Source: Lithobates sylvaticus (lineage: Eukaryota; Chordata; Amphibia; Anura; Ranidae). Taken from it: a stretch of DNA of 64,000 bases. Within the stretch, counting starts at the first letter, position 1. Each line of letters begins with the position of its first letter. This document shows positions 23,464-33,432 of this stretch, one piece after another. The stretch covers positions 133,473,155 to 133,537,154 of the forward strand of contig CM053026.1 in assembly GCA_028564925.1 (NCBI GenBank), read 5' to 3'. A program made the position numbers and the translations under genes. The notes under the pieces were generated by a model. The model searched no databases, was not told where the DNA came from, and saw nothing but the letters and a program-made list of their open reading frames with translations.

Positions 23464-24971
23464 CAGTATCTCACAAAAATGAGTACACCCCTCACATTTT
23501 TGTAAATATATTATTTTATCTTTTCATGTGACAACACTGAAGAAATTACACTTTGCTTCAATGTAAAGTAGTGAGTGTACAGCTTGTATAACAGTGTAAA
23601 TTTGTTGTCCCCGCAAAATAACTCAACACACAGCCATTAATGTCTAAACCGCTGGCAACAAAAGTGAGTACACCCCTAAGTGAAAATGTCCAAATTGGGC
23701 CCAATTAGCCATTTTCCCTCCCGGTGTCATGTGACTCGTTAGTGTTACAAGGTCTCAGGTGTAAATGGGGAGCAGGTGTGTTAAATTTGGTGTTATCACT
23801 CTCACTCTCTCATACTGGCACTTGATGGCAAAGAACTCTCTGAGGATCTGAAAAAAATTATTATTGCTCTACATAAAGATGGCTTAGTGTTTAAGAAGAT
23901 TGCCAAGACCCTGAAACTGAGCTGCAGCACGGTGGCCAAGACCATACAGCAGTTTAACAGGACAGGTTCCATTCAGAACAGGCCTCACCATGGTTGACCA
24001 AACAAGTTAAGTGCACAAGCTCAGCATCATATTCAGAGGTTATCTTTGGGAAATATGAGTGCTGCTAGCATTGCTGCTGAGGTTGAAGGGGTGGGGGTCA
24101 GCCTGTCAGTGCTAAGACAATACGTTGCAAACTGCATTAAATTGATCTGAATGGTTGTTGTCCCAGAAGGAAGCCTCTTCTAAAGATGATGCACAAGAAA
24201 GCCCGCAAACAGTTTGCTGAAGACAAGCAGACTACGGACATGGATTACTGGAACCATGTCCTGTGGTCTGATGAGACCAAGATAAACGTATTTGGTTCAG
24301 ATGGTGTCAAGCGTGTGTGGCGGCAACCAGGTAAGGTGTACAAAGACAAGTGTGTCTTGCCTAAAGTCAAGCATGGTGGTGGGAGTGTCATGGTCTGGGG
24401 CTACATGAGTGCTGCCTGTACTGGGGAGCTACAGTTCATTGAGGGAACCATGAATGCCAACATGTACTGTGACATACTGAAGCAGAGCATGATCCTCTCC
24501 CTTTGAAGACTGGGCCGCAGGGAAGTATTCCAACATGCTAACGACCCCAACACACCCCTCCAAGACGACCACTGGCTTGCTAAAGAAGCTGAGGGTAAAG
24601 GTGATGGACTGGCCAAGCATGTCTCCAGACCTAAACCCTATTGAGCATCTATGGGGCATCCTCAAATGTAAAGTGGAGGAGCACAAGGTCTCTAACATCC
24701 ACCAGCTCCATGATGTCGTGATGGAGGAGTGGAAGAGGACTCTAGTGGCAACCTGTGAAGCTCTGGTGAACTCCATGCCCAAGAGGGTTAGGGCAGTCCT
24801 GGAAAAAAAAGGTGGCCACATAAAATATTGACACTTTGGGCCCAAATAGGACATTTTCACTTAGGGGTGTACTCACTTTTGTTGCCAGCAGTTTAGACAT
24901 TAATGGCTGTGTGTTGAATTATTTTGAGGGGACAGCAAATTTATACTGTTGAACAAGCTGTACACCCACTA
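23464..24971 (+). mobile_element. Tc1 element, right terminus truncated
   Basis: Starts CAGTATCTCACAAAAATGAG after TA at 23462-23463. A long subterminal inverted repeat is seen at about 23515-23700 and 24835-24970: GTGAGTACACCCCTAAGTG on the left and CTTAGGGGTGTACTCAC on the right. The right end breaks off near 24971, before the outer terminus. The decayed transposase lies between the repeats. Confidence 0.9.
23825..24831 (+). pseudogene. Tc1 transposase pseudogene
   Basis: The N-terminal helix-turn-helix (ELSEDLKKIIIALHKDG, then TLKLSCSTVAKTIQQF) lies in one frame and ends in a stop after RPHHG near 23996. The catalytic part resumes in other frames. 24186-24506 holds WNHVLWSDETKINVFG with the first aspartate and KHGGGSVMVWG. 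24535-24831 holds SPDLNPIEHLWG with the third acidic residue and ends GGHIKY. The second catalytic block is altered (NDPNTP where NDPKHT is usual) by a frame change around 24530. The start codon region is also out of frame. A cut-and-paste DDE enzyme in origin; this copy cannot be made. Confidence 0.9.
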
Positions 24972-24972
24972 T

Positions 24973-25174
24973 TTTTCCAGCCTACCAGTGCCCATCAAGG
25001 AATGTTTGCTTGCTTCCATGCATTTGGGAGTCAGGACAGACACAGTCCTCTGCCGCTACTGTGCCTCTGACACTATGTGCAAATGGAGCAGTGGCTGTCT
25101 GCTGATGCGGGAGATATCTCAACACTTTCTACCCCATCCAAAACTAAAAAAAATAACCTTTACATACACTTTAA
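24973..25174. mobile_element. TTAA MITE right-half fragment
   Basis: Ends AACCTTTACATACACTTTAA, the inverse of a TTAAAGTGTATGTAAAGG left end typical of the TTAA MITEs here. Its left side begins where the Tc1 breaks off. Confidence 0.5.
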
Positions 25175-25598
25175 AGCTGTGGAATATGAGTAACTGCCCT
25201 TGAAAATGTATATTTTTCTTGACAAAAATTAAGTTTTACTTTACTGTATCACAAGCTCAGAAATTATGGTTTAGGAGACCAGCTAACTTGCGTATTAGCA
25301 GCTCTTAACAGCTTCAGAAACATAGGCAAATGCTTAACAGTTTATATTTAGAAATCCAAACAACTCTGCCATTAGAAACGTTTGTGTTAAGGTCCTAGTA
25401 CTCCTTTAAAGCTGACATTTAGCCAATTTGTTTTTGGATACAGCACCAAACACATGGTATAATGATGTGTATCCCATGTCCTGCAGGATGCTGCATCTTG
25501 CGAAAATCCCCCCTCCATCCCACCTTCCTAGCCACTGGATATTGCTCTGAGTGTTTATTTTCCAGTTCTATATGAGATCACAGCATCTACTGCTAGTG
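25175..25598. other. No gene recognised
   Basis: Unassigned AT-rich sequence. Confidence 0.45.
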
Positions 25599-25602
25599 TT
25601 AA

Positions 25603-26110
25603 CCACTTTCAGACACATCAGACATTTTTGACACATTTTTGGGACCATTGTCATTTTATACAGAAATCAGTGCTATACAAATGCACTGATTCCTGTGTAA
25701 ATTACACTGGCAGTGAAGGGGTTAACCAGGGGGTGGCAGTGTAGGGGTTAAGTGTGTCCTAGGGGCGTGTTGCTTACTGTGGGGGGCGTGGCTGTGTGTG
25801 ACAGTCACTGATCTCTGCTCCAATCACAGGGAGCAGAGATCAGTGCCACTTGTTGCTAGGCAAAACGGGGAGATGCTGTTTACTTCTGCATCTCCCTGTT
25901 CGTCCTCCCCGTGAGATGATCGTGGGTATCCCCGTGGCGATCGAGTCCGCGGGACCCGCGACCGGTCTCATGGAGGTCCCGACCGGCCGCGCCACCAGCA
26001 GCGCGCACGTGATGGCACGGCGGCATATTCAAAGGGACGTACCTGTACGCCCTTATGCCTGTCTGTGCCATTCTGCCGACGTATATGTGTGTGCGCCGGT
26101 CGGGAAGCGG
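25603..26110. mobile_element. TTAA element of the CC(A/G)CTT-end GC-rich family, 508 bp
   Basis: TTAA at 25599-25602 and 26111-26114. The left end CCACTTTCAGACAC opposes a right end that in inverse reads CCGCTTCCCGACCGG. The left half has GATCAGTG-type and GGGGTTAACC words; the right half is a CpG-rich core (25880-26100). Its right end, CGACGTATAT followed by CGGTCGGGAAG, is nearly the same as that of the 5.1 kb element at 45320-45346. Confidence 0.8.
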
Positions 26111-26457
26111 TTAAGAGTTGCAGTGCTCCCCCACCCCTTCTGCCCTCTCCACCATTCAGAGACCGTACAACTATTCTCCCATAATGTCACAATGTTCTGT
26201 AAATGGAGGAGGAGCAGATAAATGACAGCATGTCTGTCCACTGCCCATTCACAGAAGGCATTGCTTAGTAGTACCAGGTCTCCAAGTGGCAGAGAGCACC
26301 AAAGGGGGTGGGTGAGTGGTCCACTCAACAGCAGCTGCTGTTAACTCATACATCATTGCAAAATAGCTACTTTTTGCAGGGGTGTCCAACCTTTTGACCT
26401 TCCTGGACCACATTGGAAGGAGAAGAGTTGTCTTGGGCCACACATAAAATACACTAA

Positions 26458-26830
26458 GACCCCTTTCACAAGGCGGTTTTCAGTCATTTTAGCGCAAGAA
26501 CTTCTGTAAAACGCCTGAAAAGCACCTCCCATTCTTTTCAGTGTGACTTTTCACACTGGGGCGGTGCGCTTGCGGGACGTTAGGAAAAGTCCTGCAAGCA
26601 GCATCTTTGGGTAAGTTTGGGAGCACTGTATACAGCACTGTATATTGCAATGAATGGTCAGCGCTTCAGAAGCACTGCAACATGGGCACTTTTAACTCCT
26701 TCTTTGGCTGCTAGTGGGGGTTAAAAGCACACTGCTAGCAGCCGAAAAGCTGCTAAACAGTGGTAAAGTGCTGCTAAAATGTGCGGCGCTTTACCGCTGC
26801 TAAATGAGTGGCCCCAGTGTGAAAGGGGTC
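26458..26830. mobile_element. MITE with GACCCCTTTCACA ends, 373 bp
   Basis: TAA flanks both sides (26455-26457 and 26831-26833). The ends GACCCCTTTCACA and GTGTGAAAGGGGTC form an inverted repeat. It is an older, more diverged relative of 19745-20175 and sits inside the hAT element. Confidence 0.8.
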
Positions 26831-27074
26831 TAACAATAGTAACATGAGCAGAAAAAGTTGGACAGATCACAAGTTAACAATTACTCATATAGATAATGTA
26901 CCTATCTGAGTAATATTTATATTTTTATTTATAAAAGTAAAAGGAGGCAGCTTAAAACTAGTGCGATAAGCGAAAGCATCAACATCTGGTTCGATGGATG
27001 TGGAGCAATTCTTAATGAATTCTCAAGATGCTCATCAGATATTTTGTTTGCTTCATCAGTGAAAATAGTGGCTC

Positions 27075-28096
27075 TCCCAGATCATCAAACAACCCATCCT
27101 TATCCCTCAATGGCAGAAAATATGGGAAGCTGACTCCAAATCTTCAAGGTGTGTGGAGCAGAGGGAGACGACCTATAAGATTTTACTATTTTGGTACAGA
27201 ACCCCGGAATTCCTACACAGATACGGTCCCCCGGGTGTGTTGGAGGTGCAGGGGTGACATTGGCTCACACTTTCATATTTTTTGGGAATGTCCCACTATT
27301 CAACCCTTTTGGTCCTCTATTTATACATACCTGCAAAATCTTTTTGAAACCAATTTTCCTTTAAATCCAATCCAATTTCTTCTAGGTTTGCCGTTCCCTG
27401 GCATCTCCAAACACGCTCAAAAATTGTCTGGCTTTATCCTCTTGGCAGCAAAATGAGCCATACCCTTGCAATGGTTATCCTCATCTCCACCCACTCTCTC
27501 ACAAGTCCTGCAAATATTGGAGCAGATTCGCAGAATGGTACTGCTACTATCCATGACACACTACCTCAATTTTCCAGGATTTGGGACCTATGGGACCACT
27601 CCAAACTTAATCCTGGGATTCTCCCAATACCTTCCAATAACATAATCCCTTCTTAAACAGGTATGTGCAAAGTTTTACTCCCCTGACCCAGCTAACATAT
27701 TCCCTTAAGGATTCCAAGGTGCTCCCTTCCTCCCCTTATATGTGGGAATCCCATGGGGTGCCTCTGACTGGTATAGGCGCTCCTGAGACCCCACTAACCC
27801 CAGACTCAGTGAGCAACAACTTCTATGGTGTGATATACCAATTTACTTGGATTGCCTCCTTCCCGGCGTCCCTCCCCATCTCCCCCTTCGCTTTGCCTCC
27901 CTCCCCGACCTACGCATCTGTTATACCGTAAACTTGTAAAGTTGGTAGCATTGTAACCCTACCTTTAAGGCTTCGGCCTTATATACTTTCTGAATGATTG
28001 TACCTATTTTGTACTGATAACTGTTTGATGTTGCCTTCTCCTCTGTATTCTATAAATCTTTTAATAAAACATACAATTTAAAAAAAAAAAAAAAAA
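27075..28096 (+). mobile_element. 5'-truncated L1-type LINE with ORF2 C-terminus
   Basis: Flanked by a perfect 13-bp duplication, AAAATAGTGGCTC, at 27062-27074 and 28093-28105, and ends in a poly-A run at 28080-28096 after TTTTAATAAAACATAC. The first 370 bp read through as the extreme C-terminus of an L1/Tx1 ORF2: a CWRCRGDIGSHFHIFWECP zinc-knuckle-like block, then FWSSIYTYL and FILLAAK. A stop follows at 27454-27456 where the protein would normally continue. It inserted into the hAT element, so it is younger than that. Confidence 0.9.
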
Positions 28097-28149
28097 TAGT
28101 GGCTCACAAATATAGGTGCTGCTGAAAACTGATTACATGAATAAGGTGC

Positions 28150-28345
28150 CGAGAGCGCTGTGTGTCAGGGAGCTGGGTCTGTGTGTGTGTTCGGCGGCGC
28201 CATAACAAGGACCCGCCCCCCTAGACCGGCTCATGTGGTAGCTGATTGAACCAGTGTTCCGCCTATCACACGAGCCGCTCTAAGGGGGCGGGACCTTGTT
28301 ACGGCGTCGCCGAACACACACACACATACCCAGCTGTGTGACACA
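28150..28345. repeat. CpG-rich inverted repeat (potential large hairpin)
   Basis: The arm GAGCTGGGTCTGTGTGTGTG with TTCGGCGGCGCCATAACAAG and GACCCGCCCCC (about 28169-28221) is matched in inverse by GGGGGCGGGACC, TTGTTACGGCGTCGCCGAAC, and an ACACAC run with CCCAGCTG (about 28285-28336). The spacer is about 60 bp. It lies inside the hAT element and is probably part of its internal structure. Confidence 0.8.
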
Positions 28346-28384
28346 TAGCGCTGCGGGAGATGTGTGATCCATCCAGGGCAGGCT

Positions 28385-28480
28385 ATGGTGAGTCTGCATT
28401 TATAGGCAAAGTGAGACACAGAGAGGCTGCAATTATGGTCACAAAGGCTGCGATTATGGTCACAGAAGCTGCGATTAAAC
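28385..28480. repeat. Short direct repeats of about 24 bp
   Basis: GCTGCAATTATGGTCACA recurs as GCTGCGATTATGGTCACA and then GCTGCGATTAAAC. It gives a repetitive AAIMVT peptide in a 64-codon ORF (28360-28554) that I do not regard as a gene. Confidence 0.6.
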
Positions 28481-28624
28481 TTTTAAATACTTTGTCCTAC
28501 GAAGATATTATCGATGAGTTTGCCAAAAGAAAAGTTAGAACTAAAAAATTGTAGGGAGTTTCTTACTGGAGATATGTTTTTAATTGATCTATTGTAGCAG
28601 TCATCGATAAAGGACGAGAATGGT

Positions 28625-28668
28625 GGTGTGTGTGTGTTGTTGGGGGGGGGGGGGGGGGGGGGGCGGCA
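28625..28668. repeat. TG run and poly-G tract
   Basis: GTGTGTGTGT is followed by a G-run of about 22 bases. A strong G-quadruplex and slippage site, and a likely assembly or length-variation hotspot. Confidence 0.9.
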
Positions 28669-28849
28669 TTGAAGTACCCGACCTTGGGGCAGCAAAGGGA
28701 ATAAATCCGGACCTGAGTGTAAATGCATTTTTACAAAAAAATTAAAACAAAAACATTTTTTTTAAGTAAGTTTATCATTTTGTGTTGGGCTGCATTCATA
28801 ACCATCTTGGGCCGCATGCAGCCCATGGACCGCAGGTTGGACACCCCTG

Positions 28850-29893
28850 ACTTAGGGAAATTTTAAGTGGCTATGAAGCTAGCATGTAGGGAGGATTCCT
28901 ACAAGAAACAGCAGCCTGCAGGAGATGGGATACACACCATTATACATAACGAATGTGTTTAGTACAAGGACCAAAAAAAAAATACTAAACTTCAGATTTA
29001 AGGTTGAAAAGTTTGAGTCCAGTTCAGTGCCAAACACGGTGTAGCAGTGGGGACTGCAAAGTTCTTTGTGTAATAAGTTAAACACATCAATGTGCTGAGA
29101 AACACCAACTTTTGTGACTTAAAATGTGTTACACAGACTGTCTAACTTCAATATTTTCTTCCAAAATAAGATTTCCTGCCTTTTTGGACTATCAGATAGG
29201 TAGACTTCCAGAAAGTAGATCTTATTGAAGAAATTGACAGCTTTGTGTGTGAGTTGAAAGCAGGAGCAAATATATGAAGAATTGGAAAGAAAGGCAGAAG
29301 AGCGCAGTGCAGAGAACCTTGTGATTAAGGATGTTGTCAATACATTCTGACAGTCGGCATGTTCTGGGATTTGAGATATTTCAAATAAAGATGCTATCTC
29401 ACAAGGAAAAAAAAATCAACAGAGATCTAATGACTCTATCTCAAGGATTGTTTTATTTTACCTCATTTTTTGTTTCCTTATCTCGGGTAGCATTAGGATT
29501 TTAAAGTTGACAGATAAAGAGTTTGGCATTCTTTTTCTAAAGATCACTAAAAATGAACTGGAAGAGAAGAGGGTCTGCTATTATGACAGCGCAAGAAGAC
29601 ATTTGACGTTAATATCTAAAGCCATATCAAAGTACAAACACCAACATTCTAGAAGAGCAAAATACGGCAAGTCATAGCACCATATGCGAGTACGCCTTTC
29701 ACTGATCTCATTTCAGTGAACTGAAATCTTATCAGTGGCTATTGGTTATGGCAATTTGCATATCAGGATTTCATAATTTGCACTGTCTTATGCAATAACC
29801 CATAGTCTGCCTGGAAAGGCTGAGAAAAACAAGAGATATAATCTGGCCTAAGGTGGATATTAAAACGTAAACAGTAAAAGTTTACCTTAGAAG
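28850..29893. promoter_or_regulatory. Low-repeat block; candidate conserved non-coding element 5
   Basis: No repeat boundary or protein ORF. The part from about 29140 to 29830 has dense enhancer-like words, for example GGCAATTTGCATATCAGG near 29750, TGTTTTATTTTACC near 29450 and TTATCTCGGGTAGC near 29478. The call is inference from texture. Confidence 0.35.
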
Positions 29894-29897
29894 TTAA

Positions 29898-30259
29898 AGA
29901 GGAAGTAAACCCTGATGGGTTTTTTTTTTCCCCTTTAAAGTAAAAATGTAATGGGCTAGTATGCATTGCAAATTATGTGCCACTTACTAATCAAAGCTCG
30001 TGCTGTCCCCGCTGGTGGCCACATCCATCTTCGCCCCTCTTCCTTCCTGGGCCTGTGAACTCTGGCTCTGTGACTGTCCGGAGTCGCGTGACGTCACTCC
30101 CGCGCATGCAGTCATGGCACTTGCTAGTGAAGAAACGGCACAGTGAGACATTTCTTCACAGTGCATGCGCCGATGATCAAGGTAAATAGTACCTATATCT
30201 AAGCCTTGTTATAGGCTTACCTATAGGTACAACTTCAGCATTGGGGGTAAACAACCACT
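29898..30259. mobile_element. TTAA-bounded MITE with CpG core, 362 bp
   Basis: TTAA at 29894-29897 and 30260-30263. The ends AGAGGAAGTAAACCC and GGGGGTAAACAACCACT form an imperfect inverted repeat. The CpG-rich core (30030-30175) is flanked on the left by CACTTACTAATC (inverse GATTAGTAAGTG) and on the right by CAAGGTAAATAG, both donor-like and pointing outward. Confidence 0.8.
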
Positions 30260-30263
30260 TTAA

Positions 30264-30714
30264 ATAAATTACTCAGCTATAAAGAGCAGGTACCTTGCGG
30301 TGCCCCAAATTGACTTCAGCAGTCTCAAAATTCCTGCCTTTGTGGTCTTACGTTCACAGATGCTGAAACCTAAGTACCCACTAATTTGGGGTACTTTGTC
30401 GCAGTAAGTGGGCTTAGCACTATATGATCATATAGTGTGACCAAACCCCCGTATTTTTTGAATATGTTCATGTGTTTTTAACTAGCCCTGCAGGAAATGT
30501 CATTGTTGAATGTGTGCGCTGTAATATGTTCGCTATTGTTTTTTGGTCTTATAGCAGCACCATCTTGAATCTAAACGCATTAGGGTGTGCTTCCCAAATA
30601 TGTTTTTGTAGATGCTGAAACCAGTCCTTCCCTTACTGCATCCTGTGCATTCCATAGGCTAGTGAAGCAGCCCATTATGGGTCAGTTGAAATGTGTGAGG
30701 GGTGAAAGATAACA
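30264..30714. other. No gene recognised
   Basis: Unassigned sequence between two TTAA elements. Confidence 0.45.
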
Positions 30715-31305
30715 TTAAAGTGGTTGTAAACTTCAGACATATAATATGAACATAGCATATTCCTCTATAGCGTGTACTTTTCTCAATTGAGAGCACTAAG
30801 TTTAATTTCTGTTTGCCATTTTGTTCTTCTGCTATCAGCATGAATCACTTCTAACAAGTTTTCCTGTCAGCAAGAGAAAAAAGTGACAGGGGAGGGATCC
30901 CCAGCTGATTGACAGCCTCAGCTCTGTTCCTGTTTTCTGTGTGAAGAGGGGTGTGTCCAATCAGCTCTCAGAGCTCTCCTTACTGAGCTTTGCAGAGTGT
31001 GATTTCAGCTCTCCACCCTTTTTTTCTGAACTCTCAGACAAGCATTAACCTCCCTGGCGGTATGATTCTGGCTGGAATTTTGTGCTGAAAGCGGTACACT
31101 TATTTTGCATGGAAATGTGATGCTATGTATTATAGGCCTGCAATTCTTAGTAATTACTTACTTAAACCTGACCAAACAAGACTCTAGTACACATCCCAGA
31201 TGTGATATAGTTTAAAACACAAAATCACGATTTTAAATTTTTAAATAATATCATTTTATTCAAGAATATAATACAAACTAAAGAAATTTGTCAGACAAAG
31301 AAAAT

Positions 31306-33048
31306 TTAATAAACATCCTGAGTGTGGTAAATTTTAAAACAGGGTACAGCACACAGTCCGACGTCACAATCCGGACAATAGAACCGGGTTTCTTTTCTGA
31401 TTTTCTTCCGCCTGTCATCTTTTTTGGAACAGCAAACCACGCACATCCTGGTAGGTGCTGCCTTTCTTGCGGTTGGTGGTATATTGTCCATAAAATGACG
31501 ACCTGTTAGGCGTTCTGGGTTGACAACACCAGCAGCACGTCGTCCATCTCGGTTTGCAGCTACTGATGGCCTCTGGTGTTTGAGGAAAATTTGCTCAGCC
31601 ACCTTCCAGATAAAATCCGAATGAATAAGAGGCCTGTCACTTCCTGCTCGGTACAAGATGTACGCGTTCCAAAGGCACTGTTCCATCAGATGCCTGAAAA
31701 TCTTTTTGTAATATTTCTTCTGCTGTTTCCGCATGGTCGGGTAAAAGGTCATTGCCTGATCAGCTCGGTCGACACCTCCCATGGTGCAATTGTAGTCGAT
31801 CACGACTTGCGGCTTCAGCACATCTCTGCCACCTTTTGTGTGGACCATGGCAGTGGAGGTACTGTGCACAGTGCTCATGAGACACACGTCTTTCTTGTCT
31901 CGCCAACGTATTGCCATCATCTTCCCCTTCTGCCAGGCAACACTTTCACCGGTTTTCAGTTTTTTTTTGGCAAACTTAGATGGCATGCCACGTCGGTTAG
32001 GCCTAACCGTACCATACGCATCAGTTTTGTTTTTGATCAAAACCTCCAACAGCTCTGGCGACGTATAAAAATTATCCATGGTGACGCAATATCCCTGGTT
32101 CAGTAATGGCTCCAGTAGTGTTAGTACAGATGATGTGGCCATCCCATAGCCGCTGTACCTGGGGTTAAATTTCGTGCCTTTGCCGGTGTAAATGACAGAG
32201 TTCCATATGTACCCAGTGGATGACTCACAGAGCATGTAGGATTTGATGCCAAACCGCGCTCTTTTCGATGCGATATACTGGATCCAGCTTAGGCGTCCCT
32301 TATAGGCCATCAAGCTCTCATCCACACTGACGTCCCTTTCTGGCACGTAGGCCCGCTGGAAATTGTTCCCAATCATTTGGCACACCTCCCAGATTTGTTT
32401 GAGCTTGGGCGCAGGATGCGTGGCCTCATCAAACTCCTCATTGTTGGTGAAGTGAAAATACTTCATAATGAGGGAAAAACGGTATTCCGACATCACGGTA
32501 CCAAAAAACGGGGTGGCCAGTAATTTGTTGGTGGTCCAGTACCATTTCTGGCGCGGTTTCCCCACCACTCCCTGGAGAATAATGAGTCCGAGAAACAGCC
32601 AGATGTCCTCTTTAGTTACCGGTTCCCACCTTCTGCTTCGGGAAAACCTGGCATGCGGCGTAGCGGATTGCTGCACTTGGTAGCGGTTTGTCTCCGTGAC
32701 AATTTTTTGAATTACCTCCTCTGTAAGAAATAATTCCAGGTATGCCAGAGGGTTGCCACGCTCAACTTCGACCTTCATCCCAGGTGATCCAGTGAAGGGG
32801 AACCTTGGGGGCGCTACCTGGTCCGTATCGCACTCAATAGGGCACCAAGTGCGCACATCGTTGATGTCAGGTGCAGGATCATCACCGCTGTCACCGCTGT
32901 CACTTGTCACATCCGTGTCAGATGACAAATCTCCCCACGACTCGCTATCGCTCACTTCTGGGAGCAACTCCGTGTCGCTGCCGCTGTCGCTGTCATCCAA
33001 CTGCTCCAAAGGGGATTTTGTAGCGAGATGGCGCTTTTTGGATTCCAT
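31306..33048 (-). CDS. piggyBac transposase, intact, 580 aa
   Basis: A DDD-type transposase that cuts out and inserts piggyBac elements at TTAA through hairpin intermediates, acting in the nucleus. The reading frame has no internal stop or intron. Counting from MESKKRH, residues about 15-65 are an acidic, serine-rich N-terminus. The core carries the three catalytic aspartates: D243 (in VSVDESL), D325 (in VTMDNFY) and D427 (in MGGVDRADQ). A C-terminal cysteine-rich zinc domain spans about 536-575 (CVVCC, CPDC, CFKIYH) and is the part that recognises the ends. The length fits the family (T. ni piggyBac is 594 aa) and the wording resembles amphibian Uribo-type proteins. The start is the ATG at 33046-33048; a longer frame would need an upstream GTG, unlikely in a eukaryote. 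A domesticated host gene is possible but unlikely because the complete termini are present. Confidence 0.95.
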   Translation of the reverse strand: MESKKRHLATKSPLEQLDDSDSGSDTELLPEVSDSESWGDLSSDTDVTSDSGDSGDDPAPDINDVRTWCPIECDTDQVAPPRFPFTGSPGMKVEVERGNPLAYLELFLTEEVIQKIVTETNRYQVQQSATPHARFSRSRRWEPVTKEDIWLFLGLIILQGVVGKPRQKWYWTTNKLLATPFFGTVMSEYRFSLIMKYFHFTNNEEFDEATHPAPKLKQIWEVCQMIGNNFQRAYVPERDVSVDESLMAYKGRLSWIQYIASKRARFGIKSYMLCESSTGYIWNSVIYTGKGTKFNPRYSGYGMATSSVLTLLEPLLNQGYCVTMDNFYTSPELLEVLIKNKTDAYGTVRPNRRGMPSKFAKKKLKTGESVAWQKGKMMAIRWRDKKDVCLMSTVHSTSTAMVHTKGGRDVLKPQVVIDYNCTMGGVDRADQAMTFYPTMRKQQKKYYKKIFRHLMEQCLWNAYILYRAGSDRPLIHSDFIWKVAEQIFLKHQRPSVAANRDGRRAAGVVNPERLTGRHFMDNIPPTARKAAPTRMCVVCCSKKDDRRKKIRKETRFYCPDCDVGLCAVPCFKIYHTQDVY

Positions 33049-33368
33049 TTTAATTTTTTTTATTAGGGGCACTAGGGCAAGGCAAGGGGCACTGTATCTG
33101 TAAGATCAGAGATAATACAGTGTAATCCTCTCAGATTACACCGTATCACCTCTATTTATATGTGTGTGTGTTGTGCTGAACTTTTGAACTTTTGAATCTC
33201 CCGCCCAGTTCCGCTCCCGTGCGCCGCTGCTGCTCGCAGGGAACGGAACTAGGAAGTGAGACGCCGTGATCGCGCTGGCGAACACAGCCGAGGACAGCCG
33301 AAGACAGCGGAGAGCATCGCTGGAGCCCAGGACAAGGTAAGGGCTCCGCTGTATGCTCTGCACAGCTA

Positions 33369-33432
33369 CCCCGAGCGTGACTCGGGGTTACCGCTCCTGG
33401 CAAAAAAAATCTGCCCCGAGTCACGCTCGGGG
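33369..33432. repeat. Paired inverted palindromes at the piggyBac right end
   Basis: CCCCGAGCGTGACTCGGGG (33369-33387) and its exact reverse complement CCCCGAGTCACGCTCGGGG (33414-33432) are each a 7-bp-arm hairpin. Each is followed by GTTACCGC. They lie only on the transposase-promoter side of the element and could be protein-binding sites or a regulatory hairpin. Confidence 0.9.

Larger units (their letters stand above)
26377..28848. mobile_element. hAT element with nested insertions
   Basis: The left end CAGGGGTGTCCAACC is matched in inverse by the right end GGTTGGACACCCCTG, a perfect 15-bp terminal inverted repeat of hAT type. The 8-bp flanks, ACTTTTTG and ACTTAGGG, agree at 5 of 8 positions, as for a decayed target duplication. 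Two insertions (26458-26830 and 27075-28096) make up more than half of it. The remainder has no recognisable transposase, so it is non-autonomous. Confidence 0.8.

Noticed and set aside
24429-24860. 143-codon ORF, minus strand
   Set aside because: Antisense to the Tc1 transposase pseudogene.
25850-26221. 123-codon ORF in a GC-rich block, suggesting a host exon
   Set aside because: The block is the CpG-rich half of a TTAA element repeated elsewhere in the window, and the peptide has no domain.
31576-32106. 176-codon ORF on the plus strand
   Set aside because: It is antisense to the transposase and has no motif; it exists because the opposite strand is coding.
33049-33072. Longer piggyBac frame starting eight codons upstream
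   Set aside because: The upstream codon is GTG (reverse of CAC at 33070-33072). In a eukaryotic gene the ATG at 33046-33048 (MESKKRH) is the expected start.
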